NCBI GenBank assembly: GCA_020744425.1
Contig: JAGMUV010000006.1
Span: forward strand, 2,108,001 to 2,172,000
Length of the DNA: 64,000 bases
Direction of reading: 5' to 3'
From: Dactylonectria macrodidyma
Lineage: Eukaryota > Ascomycota > Sordariomycetes > Hypocreales > Nectriaceae
A program made the position numbers and the translations under genes. Under the pieces are notes generated by a model. The model was given only the letters and a program-made list of their open reading frames with translations, was not told where the DNA came from and did no database searches. Shown in pieces: positions 11,580-21,673 of this stretch. Position 1 is the first letter of the stretch, and every line of letters starts with the position of its first letter.

Positions 11580-12823
11580 ATGGGCGTCTCACGAGCATCA
11601 TGTGCGGAGATGTGGGGAGTTGAAGAGAACTCGCGAGGCTGGAGGATATGGCTACTCTTTGCCGTGTTTCGTAAGTTGGTCTCCTTTGCTGTTCGTTGGC
11701 GGGTGAAGTTGGTGCGTATGATTTGATCATACTGCTTGGTTGACGGTGAGGAGAAGATAAATCCAACACTCGAGGAAATAGATATGAGAAACGAAGAGCA
11801 GGGAAATTAGACAACTGGGCACAACACAAGTTGGAACAAGATGGGCTAACTCGATGCTTCAATAGTGGGCTTGATGGTCAACTTCATCGCCGTCCTGGGT
11901 TGTCTTTCTGACGCAACGAGATCTATCCACCTGTACAAGATCGAGCAGGTCGAGCTCCTCGCCGCCATCGAGACCGTAACGAACCGCTCCGCCGCGACCT
12001 TTACAAACTCGGCCCTGCCAGATACCTGGTACTGGGGTCTCTCAGGTCCGTGTTCTCTCCCTCTCCCTCCCTCTTCCATGCCACTCACCAACTTCTCACA
12101 GGAGTCTGCGACTCCAACCACAACTGCAAGCGGGCCTTTCCCCCGACCTTCTCCCTTGGCGGCATGGTGGAAAACTCGCTCAAGGCCGAGATGGGGGACG
12201 ATAAAGAAGCCTATGCAGAAGCTATCGCGCCCTGGGCCTCGGTCATCCAATCCTACGGCATCGACGGCTCCTCCAAAACCAAGGCGAAACAGCTGCACGA
12301 CGAGCGCAACAAGTTCGTGCCATTCGCAAAGGCGTCGGCTGCGCTGGCCATCCTCGCCCTTCTCACTTCGGTGACCATCCTCATCGTGACCGTAGCGACC
12401 ATGTCCTCGCGCGCAGTGCCGCTGTGGGCGCTGTACCTGGGCACCTTTTTCGACGGCTTGCTGCTCCTTGGCGCCACCACTCTGGCCATCTATGCTCTGA
12501 GATATGGGCCGCACTCACTTATTCAATACGCCGGGTCCACGATGGAGTCTCATGTCACGCCCGAGTACATGGGGCCGGGCATGTATACCCTCGCTGGAGG
12601 CGTGCTGGTCAAGTTCCTCGCTATCGCGGGCGTGTTCGTCGGCTTCATCATCTTCGGCTTCATTTCGCTTGTAGCTGCATGCCTCGCCGTCATGTGTGCC
12701 TGCGCATGCTTGGGTGCAGCGGCTGGCGATGACGGAAGCAGGTACCGGTGCAGTAACTGCGGCTATACCACGAGTTATCGCCAATGGGGCACCTGTAGCG
12801 GGTGCGGTGCGTACCTGTCCTAG
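11580..12823 (+). CDS. SUR7/PalI-like four-span membrane protein with C-terminal zinc ribbon
   Basis: Three exons (11580..11670, 11866..12045, 12102..12823) encode 330 residues. Intron 1 (195 bp) splits a Leu codon inside the first membrane span and has a GCTAAC branch point. Intron 2 (56 bp) splits the Gly codon of the LSGVC motif. Hydrophobic spans are at about 22-43, 168-191, 196-223 and 262-296. A long loop of ~120 residues after span 1 carries the WYWGLSGVCDS...C motif at 86-99, the family's extracellular signature. The C-terminus adds two CxxC knuckles (C307/C310 and C322/C325), a rubredoxin-like zinc ribbon that I do not associate with classical SUR7. Family members act in eisosomes or plasma-membrane pH and stress signalling. 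The role here is inferred only. Confidence 0.8.
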
Positions 12824-13346
12824 AGTTTGTCAAGATCGCTGTGCGAGTTAGTGATGGTGTCGAGTGTGTGAACTGCATAAGATTGGGTGTGAGAAGACGA
12901 CGGAATATAATGACATGTGCCTAGGTCTCTTTATTCCTAGATCGATACTTGAATACTAGCCCTCATGTAACTCTCTCTTGTTGAATGCGAGGTAGACTTT
13001 TGCAAGTCACGAATCGCATCAGATCCAGAGTCGTCCTTCTGAAGATCGACATTAGCGGTCTGCTAATAATCACACCACCGTGATGTTTCATCGGTCTCTT
13101 CCTCATGCGTCGCCGGCAAATGGCTGACTGCAGTTGAATTCTCGCTACGCGGGCGTTCGATAGACTAGCTGACGGCTTCGTCTTGCGTGCGCTCCTTCAT
13201 GCTGGGCCGAGGCCACGGCGAGACACATTCGGCTTGAGCCTGGTCAAACCTCATCAAGGTAACCGCGGAGTTGTTGCGTCCGCTGGATGTACTGATACTT
13301 TGAGATGTTCGAGAAAAGAGAATCCCACATTTCTGCCTGCTCTCTT
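12824..13346. other. Tail-to-tail spacer between the SUR7-like gene and UPF3
   Basis: This 523-bp stretch should carry the converging 3' UTRs of two genes. I see no convincing coding sequence. Confidence 0.5.
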
Positions 13347-15426
13347 TCAACCGCCATTGCTCGCAGTCTGGTTGCTGTTCGCAGCATTGCCCTTTCCACC
13401 TCGTCCACGTCTGCCCCGGCCAGTCGACTTCTCTGGAGCTGTCGTCGATGCGGATGCTCCTGAGGCGGGAGCCGCAGCTGCGGGCTTTTTATCCTTGCGT
13501 TCCAGAACCTGTACGGTGCCTTGGGCGACTGTGATGGGGCTGGCCGATACAGCCTTTACCAGGCCTTCGTGCTCGGAGAAGTCCACATAAGCAAAGCCTT
13601 TGCGCTTATCAATCTCCACGAACGTGATAGTGCCAAATATCTCCAGAGACTGTTTGAGAAGGGCCTCAGTGACACCTTGAGAGGGGTTGGCATGCTTGAC
13701 AAATCCACGGGTGGCGTTGGGAGTAACGGGTGAAGACTTCTTCTGAGATGTGCCAGACTTGCTTGAACTTCCCTTGGGGCCGCCTGTCGTTGCCGATGTC
13801 CCTTTTGAGCCAGATGCTTGACTGGTGGCCTGCGTAGCGGTCGGGGTCGATGGCCGAGCAGACTCAGATTCATTGCCCTTCTTCTTGAGGAGAACCACGG
13901 GGGGGTTAGCGGGAGTCGAAGACTGCGCGGCTCCGCCATCCGTGGCCTTGTTGTTCTTTTCCGAGTTCTTACCGCCCCGAGCCCTGCGACCAGCGGTCTG
14001 TGTCTGTGCCTGCGCCTGCGCCTGCGACTGCGATTTAGACGTAGAAGCAATGGCAGACCTATTCTTGGGAGTTGGTGCAGGCGCTTCAGCCGGCTTAGCG
14101 GGCGAGGCTGGTCGTTCGGTAGTTACTGCAGTAGCAGGTTCTTTGCTTGTAGTAAGCTTCGTATCTGTGTCTGCTTTAGCAGCATCCTGGCGCGCCTTTC
14201 TGTGGGCACTGCCTGGACTGAGACCGAGGTCCCGTTGAAGAAGCCTGGCAGCTGCGGCGATGCCGGCCCGACGACTCTTGGGAGCCTCCTGAGCACTCGA
14301 GTCCTTGATCTGGCTGGCCGCATTCTTGGCGGCGGTGGCGGCCTGTTCGACGGCAGACTTCTTTGTGAGAATCTTGACAGTCTCCTTGGGGGCCTTCTCT
14401 GTCTTATCGCCCTTATTTCTCTTTTTAGTCGAGTCATCATCCTTGGAGGCACCCTTCCCCTTTCCGCCCCTAGATTCTCCCTTGGCATTCTTTGAAGCTG
14501 CAGAATCCTTGGCCTTGTTGGCTTTCTTTTCCTTCAAGTACTCGATCAAAGGGGTCGTCGTGACCTTGGACTCTACTTTAGTAACGTCATCCAAGTCATC
14601 CGTATCGATGTTCTGATTTGGTGGTGCTGGGTTGGCGAGATCCTCGAGGAAGGCCATGAACTCAGGATCCTGGTCGATAGTTCCCTGGCGTACGTCGGTG
14701 CGCTTCTTGCTACTCGGTACCTTCTTATAAATGGCAAACTCAAGTGCAGGTGGCCCGATCAGAGACGGATTGTTGAAGGTAGCCTTGGCGTCCTCCCAGG
14801 TCGAAGTGCGAACCGAATCGCTCAGCGTCATGATGTCATCTTTCTTCACGACATGGAGATAAGCGCGGCCAGGTCGTGATGGCTTGGATGGACTTGAGAG
14901 TCCGTGTTAGCGAGTTGAATTGTTCTGCGAGAGAAATGTGCAGCATACTCGTTGGAGATTTTCCCAGGTGCATAGGAAAACCAGTCAACTTTTCCTTTCC
15001 CAACATCCCATTCACTTCCTAGAATAGACACAAACTCGTTTTGAGTCATTCCTGGAGGAAGGCGTCGAATGACGAGCTTCTCACCCTCGTTGTGAGACTT
15101 GGTTTTAGCCGGCTTAGGGGCGTCATTCTCAGTCGCATTCTTAGCCATCGTTAGTCGATGGGACCATCTTCGGTTGCAGATGGTGATTAAATTCGCACCT
15201 TGGTCGCATCACCAGACTTTCCACTGGAACCTCTCCCTCTTCCTGGTTTATTCGGTGGATGATTCTCGTGAGAACCCTTGCCCTTGTTTGGGTCAGATCT
15301 CAGAGTCTCCTGTGTTTTGCGCCGCGCAGGAACCCTCACCTTGATAGGTTCGTTGGCCTGACTTGTTGGCGCAGGGTGAGTCCCATTAGCCCGACGAGAC
15401 AGGACTTGCGGAGACAGTGTTGACAT
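13347..15426 (-). CDS. UPF3: Nonsense-mediated mRNA decay factor Upf3 (Smg4/UPF3 family)
   Basis: Preferred model: exons 15426..15199, 15139..14949 and 14892..13347, giving 654 residues. The 59-bp first intron has a CTAAC branch point, and its phase 0 joins GDATK to NATEND. A shorter model starts at the ATG at 15148 (581 residues), which lies inside that intron's 3' end. The Smg4/UPF3 RNP-like domain covers about 95-245: EKLVIRRLPPGMT, then ISND-PSKPSRPGRAYLHV across the second intron, ending near FMAFLEDL. A long Lys/Ser/Ala-rich disordered region follows. A second RRM-like module lies near 538-606 (ITFVEIDKRKGFAYVDFSE), then an Arg/Gly-rich tail. Upf3 links the exon junction or the terminating ribosome to Upf2 and Upf1. 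The extra C-terminal RRM is a fungal elaboration. Confidence 0.87.
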
Positions 15427-15960
15427 CTTGCATGCCGCAACAGTGCCTGACGCTGGCGATAATCCTGTTCAAGGGATTAGGTTGCTCAGGAACCTTGTAA
15501 GGCTTGATGAGTCGCGGCCCTGTGCTGCGAATGCCCCGCCCAGTGCGGTGGGGCGTAATGGGCTAATATGCGATTATCCAGACAGAAGGATTCTTATCAC
15601 GTGCAGCCCGATCAAACTGAAGAAGGAGCCTCTGGAGCTGGAGAGCTCGGACGAAGATAGGTCAACACAAGAACAGATTCTTAAAGGGTTCTCAGAGTGA
15701 GTTGTCATTTGAATCCTTGCAAAAGCAACGTTCAGACCGGCATATCGTCGTACAGCCAGTCACACGCGCCGAAGAATTCCCGGAGTCTCACAATCACCCC
15801 TCCATTATCTAAGACCCACCCCATCTGCTCCGCGTCGCTCCAAGGGCCAGCCAAAGGGTCAAGGTACCACCGCAACGCCTTGCATCACTGGGTTGATATA
15901 TACCCTATATCCCTAGCCACCGACCGTTTCAACTCTCTCACCAACGGGGTATGCCATAGC
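15427..15960. promoter_or_regulatory. Divergent promoter of UPF3 and the PP6 phosphatase gene
   Basis: The two start codons face away from each other across 534 bp, so the region must serve both promoters. A weak TATATA at 15897-15902 sits about 60 bp before the phosphatase ATG. No coding sequence is supported. Confidence 0.55.
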
Positions 15961-17351
15961 ATGGCTACAAACGTACCTCGACCGGGCCCCGCCAACCTGG
16001 GGCCCAACGCTGGACTCGATGAATGGCTCGAGGAGGCGAAGCAGTGTCACTATCTACCCGAGAGGGCCATGAAGGAGTTGTGCGAGAAGGTCAAAGAGAT
16101 ATTGATGGAAGGTGAGCTTGTCACCCTAGAATGTGGTGGGGCGACTCCTCGTTGACTCGGCCTCTTAGAGTCAAACATCCAGCCAGTTTGCACTCCCGTC
16201 ACCGTGTGTGGCGACATCCATGGCCAGTTCTACGACCTCCTCGAGCTCTTCCGAGTGTCTGGTGGAATGCCGGGCGAGACGAACGCTCAGGCTCCGAAGA
16301 CGGCAACGACCGTCATCACATCCGACGATATCGAACCGCCCACCGAAATCACAAATCCTAAGCTAAGGAAGAAGATAAAGTCTAGCGGAGACGGCCCTAG
16401 CACCAGCAGCAGAGCTGAGGGCGCAGAGGAGCCGGAGACTGAAGAGGGGGAAGATGACCCTGATGCTACAATGGCTGACCGCCTGGACTCTGGCGTTAGT
16501 GTAACCGCAACCCAGAGCCAGAGTGCGGAGACGCGATACATTTTCCTGGGAGACTTTGTCGATCGAGGATACTTTAGCTTGGAGACGTTTACTTTACTCA
16601 TGTGCCTCAAGGCTAAGTGAGCACTACTCCGAACGGCTGGCAAGTCTCTCGAGCTTTGTTACTTACAAGCCTTACAGGTACCCCGATCGGATAGTCCTTG
16701 TTCGTGGAAACCACGAGTCGCGCCAGATCACTCAGGTTTATGGGTTTTACGAGGAGTGCCAGCAAAAGTACGGGAATGCGTCGGTATGGAAAGCCTGCTG
16801 TCACGTGTTTGACTTCCTCGTCCTCGCTGCCATCATTGATGGCGAGATTCTGTGTGTCCACGGAGGTCTGAGCCCTGAGATCAGGACCATTGACCAGATC
16901 CGGGTTGTCGCGCGAGCTCAAGAAATTCCTCATGAAGGCGCTTTTTGCGACTTGGTGTGGTCAGATCCAGAAGACGTTGAGACCTGGGCAATCAGTCCCC
17001 GCGGTGCTGGTTGGCTGTTTGGCGACAAGGTGGCAACGGAGTTTAATCATGTGAACGGATTGAAGCTAATTGCGCGTGCGCATCAGCTTGTCAATGAAGG
17101 ATACAAGGTATGGCAGTTTCGTCGCTTTCTCGTTGCCAACTTGAGCTGACCACAAACAGTACCACTTCCCAGAGAACTCGGTTGTAACAGTCTGGTCTGC
17201 TCCCAACTACTGCTACCGCTGCGGAAATGTCGCATCCATCATGTCCGTGGACAAGGACTTGAACCCCAAGTTTAGCATCTTCTCGGCTGTGCCCGACGAC
17301 CAGAGACATGTGCCCACGAACCGAAGGGGGCCTGGTGACTACTTCTTGTGA
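15961..17351 (+). CDS. SIT4: PP6/Sit4-type serine/threonine phosphatase catalytic subunit with an ~85-residue insertion
   Basis: Four exons (15961..16111, 16169..16616, 16678..17107, 17160..17351) encode 406 residues; PP6 enzymes are usually ~305-315. Metallophosphatase motifs are all present: GDIHG (65-69), GDFVDRG (178-184), RGNHE and VHGGLSP. The [13 protein letters not shown] block and the ending DYFL favour PP6/Sit4 over PP4, PP2A or Ppg1. The excess length is one block at about residues 87-170, rich in Asp/Glu/Ser/Pro/Thr, between RVSGGMPG and TRYIFLGDF. It is in frame and lacks a good splice donor, so it looks like protein rather than a missed intron. It should sit near the active-site face, between conserved motifs I and II. 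Sit4/PP6 acts with SAPS subunits in cell-cycle entry, TOR signalling and cell-wall integrity. Confidence 0.9.
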
Positions 17352-17689
17352 TGGCGGATGAAATACACGTAACGGATGGAATAATTCGGTGTTGCATGTA
17401 GAATTTAGGTAGCATAGGGTCAAGATACCCATGGACTCTAGGTAAACTTCAGTGGGAAATCGGGTTGGGTAGAAACAGTAGCAATTGACTTTGAATAAAA
17501 CGGGTCAAGCGTTCGGCTTTGAAGTCATGAGGCGTTAAAATAGCTCGCCTCGTAAATTTCCGTCCTCAACGATAGCTTCCAGGTACCTGCAATGCTACAG
17601 CTGTGCAGGCAATTATCTTGCTCTTTGTCGTGGTGGTGACCAGAACTCGATTTCTAGCTTAACCACTCAATTTTCACACCTTGCACAAA
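17352..17689. other. Spacer between the phosphatase gene and TYW2
   Basis: This 338-bp stretch should hold the phosphatase 3' UTR and the TYW2 promoter. No gene is seen. Confidence 0.5.
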
Positions 17690-18853
17690 ATGCCTAAGCC
17701 AAAGACGCCGAAAGCCAACCCTATCCAAACCGCCATTCGAACCTGGCTTACCTCAGTACCACAACCAGATGGAAATGAGAATCAGAAGATATGGCAAGGA
17801 GATCTCTTGAATAGTGCCCCGAAGCGCTTCACCATCTACGAACCGATGGCGCTACTCCCATCTGGCAGTTTCACCAATGAAGCTTGGACTAGTGCTCTAC
17901 GAGGCGTCGGCCAAGATTCGTCTGCGCACCTGTGGTCCTTGATATTGAAAGAGCTGTCGATTCAGGCCAAAGGCAATTTGACACACTTGGCAACAAATGA
18001 AGGCATTCCACTGCATAAGGATGGAGCCGTGGATGAGAATGTCCTGAGAAGCCCCAGTGGGTTACGCATCTTGTATGGCAACTTTGGTTCTACTGGGGTC
18101 ACAACAGAGACTTTGTCACAAAACGACTTCGATGAGGCGCTATGGGTATCAACGAAGCAGAATGGAATTTTCCAGACCTGGGCACCGAAGTGGACCATGT
18201 TTAGTCGTGGCAATATCAAAGAGAAGGCAAGATTGCTTGACATGAAGAGTCCGGAGCGAGGCTCTGGCTTATTCGAGCAGCCCTGGGCTATGGATCTCTA
18301 CGCAGGCATCGGTTATTTTGTCTTTTCATACGCTCGCTTGGGCTTCAGGGTTCTATGCTGGGAGATTAACCCTTGGAGTGTCGAAGGCTTACGACGAGGC
18401 GCGATAGCGAACCGGTGGACGGTGAGAGTCGTCCAGGGCAATGAGTTGGAGCTACCAGTGGAAGAGATTATCGCGGGCGGTGATCAGATCATCGTGTTTC
18501 TTGAGAGCAACGAGGAGGCGCTGGGAAGGATACAGTCGCTCCAGGCACAGGCTATGGTTCGAGAAATCCGACACATCAATTGCGGCTTCCTGCCGACGAG
18601 CGAACCGACCTGGAGGCACACATGGGAGATGTCGTCGCCATCCACTGAGACTTGGCTACACCTCCATGAGAATGTGGGCGTCAACGATACAGAGGCTAGG
18701 CAGCAAGAGATTCAGCATCGATTCGAAGGCTGGATGGAGGACAAGGAGAAGCGAACAGTCAAGGTTGAGCACATTGAGCTGGTCAAGACGTTTGCGCCAG
18801 GCGTCTGGCATTGCGTCTTCGACGTTCATGTTCAAAGTTCTAGCAGTCAATAG
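17690..18853 (+). CDS. TYW2: tRNA wybutosine-synthesizing protein 2 (Trm5/Tyw2 family transferase)
   Basis: This intronless gene encodes 387 residues. The enzyme moves the 3-amino-3-carboxypropyl group of S-adenosylmethionine onto the wybutosine precursor at G37 of tRNA-Phe, in the cytosol. The SAM-binding Rossmann fold is visible at about 202-245: MDLYAGIGYFVFSYARLG, then VLCWEINPWSVEGLRRGA. Upstream, WVSTKQNGIFQTWAPKWTMFSRGN corresponds to the family segment leading into the methyltransferase fold. The C-terminal VEHIELVKTFAPGVWHCVFDVHV is the closing strand of the Trm5/Tyw2 fold. The ATG at 17690 is the first in-frame Met. The stop is only 91 bp from the stop of the convergent EF-hand gene, so the 3' ends may overlap. 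Confidence 0.87.
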   Translation: MPKPKTPKANPIQTAIRTWLTSVPQPDGNENQKIWQGDLLNSAPKRFTIYEPMALLPSGSFTNEAWTSALRGVGQDSSAHLWSLILKELSIQAKGNLTHLATNEGIPLHKDGAVDENVLRSPSGLRILYGNFGSTGVTTETLSQNDFDEALWVSTKQNGIFQTWAPKWTMFSRGNIKEKARLLDMKSPERGSGLFEQPWAMDLYAGIGYFVFSYARLGFRVLCWEINPWSVEGLRRGAIANRWTVRVVQGNELELPVEEIIAGGDQIIVFLESNEEALGRIQSLQAQAMVREIRHINCGFLPTSEPTWRHTWEMSSPSTETWLHLHENVGVNDTEARQQEIQHRFEGWMEDKEKRTVKVEHIELVKTFAPGVWHCVFDVHVQSSSSQ

Positions 18854-18944
18854 CAATATTACCAAAGTGCAAATCATTCGTCATGATATCATACGCCCCC
18901 CCACGCGCCTCTACCCAACCACGAGCGCAAGTTCAATGCCAGTT

Positions 18945-19593
18945 CTAAGATGACCGTCGGAACTTTTGGGGAATGTTCGATTCGACAATGGGGATCTTGT
19001 TCAAGGCGGCGAGGCGGTCTTCCTCGTCCTCCATCTCCTCATGCTTCTTGAAGTGCTCAATATCCTCAGGGTGGGTCAGGTCCTCGAGCTTAGTGTTCTC
19101 GTCGTGGTACTTCTCCCAGTGGTGAATCTCATACTCGTACTCGTCATCGCCGTGGTGGCCAGGGCCGGTTCCCAGATCGGGCAGCGTCTTGCCTCGGGCG
19201 AGAAAGCTTTTCCATTCCTCCATGGTCACGGAGAAGTCGCCATCCTCATCGAGGAGGCCGAGCAGGGTGTTGAGGACCTCATCCCGTTTGGCCTGCGGCA
19301 TGTCTTTGTTGGATACATCCATGAGGCCGTAGGTACGCTGCATCTCCGAAGGTTCCCATCGACCGTTGCTATCGTAGTCGTGCAGGGCAAAGAAGGCGCC
19401 GGCGTCCCAGCCCTCGATATGGTGCTCCTCTGGGCGCGTCATGTTAGATATGTAGGCAGAAGCAGGGGGACTTGATGGGCCTACCGGCCATGTGTTTCGT
19501 CATCCAGTCGGCGCCCTCGGGGACAATGGGCTTTTGAGAATGGGCTGCGACGAGGCCGGCGCAGGCGGCGCCGAGAAGGACACTTGCGCGCAT
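18945..19593 (-). CDS. Secretory-pathway EF-hand calcium-binding protein (Ssp120-like)
   Basis: Two exons (19593..19485, 19429..18945) encode 197 residues. The 55-bp intron has a TCTAAC branch point and splits a Glu codon. A short signal peptide is visible (MRASVLLGAACAGLVAA). Two canonical EF-hand loops follow, at 54-65 (D-x-D-x-N-G...E) and 97-108 (D-E-D-G-D...E). The HHIEGWDAGAFFALHD block before the first loop resembles yeast Ssp120 and relatives, proteins tied to ER-Golgi cargo transport. The C-terminal third is acidic and His-rich, as expected for low-affinity calcium binding. There is no C-terminal HDEL, so retention would need a partner. The function is inferred from family resemblance. 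Confidence 0.82.
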
Positions 19594-20328
19594 CGTTGGC
19601 TGTGGGTGTGGAGTAGAGAGACGAGATCGAAGAGGTCTGAGGTACGAGATTGGTATCACGACTAGCAGATGAGCGTTGAAGATGGTCGACAGAGGCGGCC
19701 TGGAGATTGTTGGAGGAGGACTGGACGACTAGGAGTGATCCGAGATGGATTGAACTCGTCGTGGCCAGTCGTAATGGATGCGCGAGCTGCGGAGGTTGTC
19801 AGGGGCGGCTTAGGCCAATATAGCGGGGAGGAGCTAAGCTATGTACTGAAGTTCAGCGCCTCTTTGGGGGATTTGCGCCGGAGATGTGCTAGGGTGCTAT
19901 GGTACCAGGGTGCTGGAATGTCGTTGAATGCCACTCCATATCAGAACGGCTGTTGTGCCTTCAACAATGGCTGAACTTTCATTAGCAGTAGGAACCTTAA
20001 TGTCTGGAATGAGACTAGAATGAAGCATGATATCATTCTCCAAAATAAACTCCCGGGTACTAGTGAGACAATTTTCTTTGTTCAATTCTTTGAAGATACA
20101 GAGTCTCAACGAACCAGCCCATCCATGTCGCTATGAAGGAAGACTGGGACTGGGGTAAGAATGGAGTTTGGCTGGTGGTAAGTGCAGGCGCACATGACCT
20201 GGCGTAGGAGGAACCCCAAGCTGCGCGTCAACCAAGTCGCGTACTCGTGGCTGACTTTGAACCTCCAGCCCAATCCGTCTACACCACCACACCCACCACA
20301 AACGGAAACCCAAACGACAACCGCCAAA
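19594..20328. promoter_or_regulatory. Divergent promoter of the EF-hand gene and ORC6
   Basis: The start codons face outward across 735 bp. I see no clear TATA box or cell-cycle (MCB) site. No gene is supported. Confidence 0.5.
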
Positions 20329-21534
20329 ATGAGTCGTCAAATCGATCAGGCGTTGCTCTCGTTAATGCCAACGTATACTCAGGATCTGCCGCCGACTCTA
20401 CTGGAGCTGGCGAACTCGCTCCTCGCACAGTCCCGACATCGTGCAAGCATGTTGAAAGCTGAAGAGGAGGTCGCTAGACTCTACGCATGCGCCAACATTG
20501 CCTGTGACAGGTAAATCCAACAATACCTTCATACAGTCCTAGGTCGATGGCCTAACTTTAGCAGGTTGAAGATAACTCTCGATCTGCCCCCAATCGAGCC
20601 ACGGCCGCCAATTCCTCCCCGCATCTACAAGCGACTGTATGCTCACCTTGACAACATCCTCCCCAACCCAGGATCCACTCCCCGAACTCCCTCTGGCCGC
20701 GTTCGGACACCAAGCACAAGACTACGCGAACTCGGTAGCTCGCCAGGTTCTGCAACCAGAGTGCCATCTCGCGCTACGCCGACCAAGGAGAGAAGTCTTG
20801 CACAATGGCGGACCCCATCGAAGGCTGGCAACGGGAGGCCGACGAAATCTGCCAGCAAGACAACCGTTTCCGTGCCCGAAAACGAACTTCATCCCTGGAT
20901 CCAGCCAGTTACTCGGTTCATTTGCCAGGAAACCAATCAGAAGAGGCTTGCTCCCACCATACTCGCTGGCATGGAAGTGATTCTTACCCCTGGCGGGCGG
21001 AAGACGGAAGACGAATGGGTACTTCAGAACGTCACGGGTTGGTTTGCGGCCATCTACTTCTTCGTCACAATGAGACTTCTCGCCTTGGAGTCTGGGGAGA
21101 TGCTCGATCGCGATGGGTACATTCCCAAACGCAAGGAGATACTTACTTTGCTTGCTCGAGCGCGCAAGGAGGTCACTATATTGGGCCTGGAAGACGACGA
21201 GGCTTGGAATGGCTGGAACAAGCCTAAAGTTGCCGAGTTTGACGATGCGGTTGCCCAAGTCACTAATCGCAACTGGCTTGAAGGAGACTGGTACCTTGGC
21301 ATTGCGGACGTGGCCAAGTTAGCCCAGCGCAGTCAAGCTGATGATGTCGACATGGTCGACGAGGAGGCAATGCCCTCCATGCAAATCAAACGAGCGGACA
21401 CGATGTTCCAGGACAAGTACGACTTTCTCAGCGAAACGAAGCGCGCCGATCATAGAGTTTGGAAAGATTCAATGCTCGCCAAGATTGTTCAATTGACAGC
21501 GACAAGCGCTGCCATGGACTTAGATAAAAGATGA
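20329..21534 (+). CDS. ORC6: Origin recognition complex subunit 6
   Basis: Two exons (20329..20510, 20565..21534) encode 383 residues. The intron is 54 bp, has a CTAAC branch point and splits an Arg codon. The N-terminal helical domain (MSRQIDQALLSLMP... to LDLPPIEPRPPIPPRIYKRLYAHLD, about 1-100) matches the Orc6 TFIIB-like fold at a family-typical position. A Ser/Thr/Pro-rich linker follows with several SP/TP sites (for example TPRTPSGRVRTPS), likely CDK targets. The second helical block begins with HPWIQPVTRFICQETNQKRLAPTILAGMEVIL (about 185-220). Orc6 joins ORC at replication origins and helps load MCM. It ends 139 bp from the stop of the convergent repeat-protein gene. Confidence 0.87.
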
Positions 21535-21673
21535 AGGATCCAAAGACCAGCTTCTCGACCATATTATATACATATCAACCAGTCATTCCCTTTATTTCCC
21601 AACTCATTTTCCACCTCATGTCTTCCAGGCCAATATCGACATGGCGTGGATCATCACAACAGGCAAGGGTCGT

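Noticed and set aside
15697..15960. In-frame upstream extension of the phosphatase frame
   Set aside because: There is no ATG in this stretch, and PP6 family proteins start close to the chosen Met at 15961.
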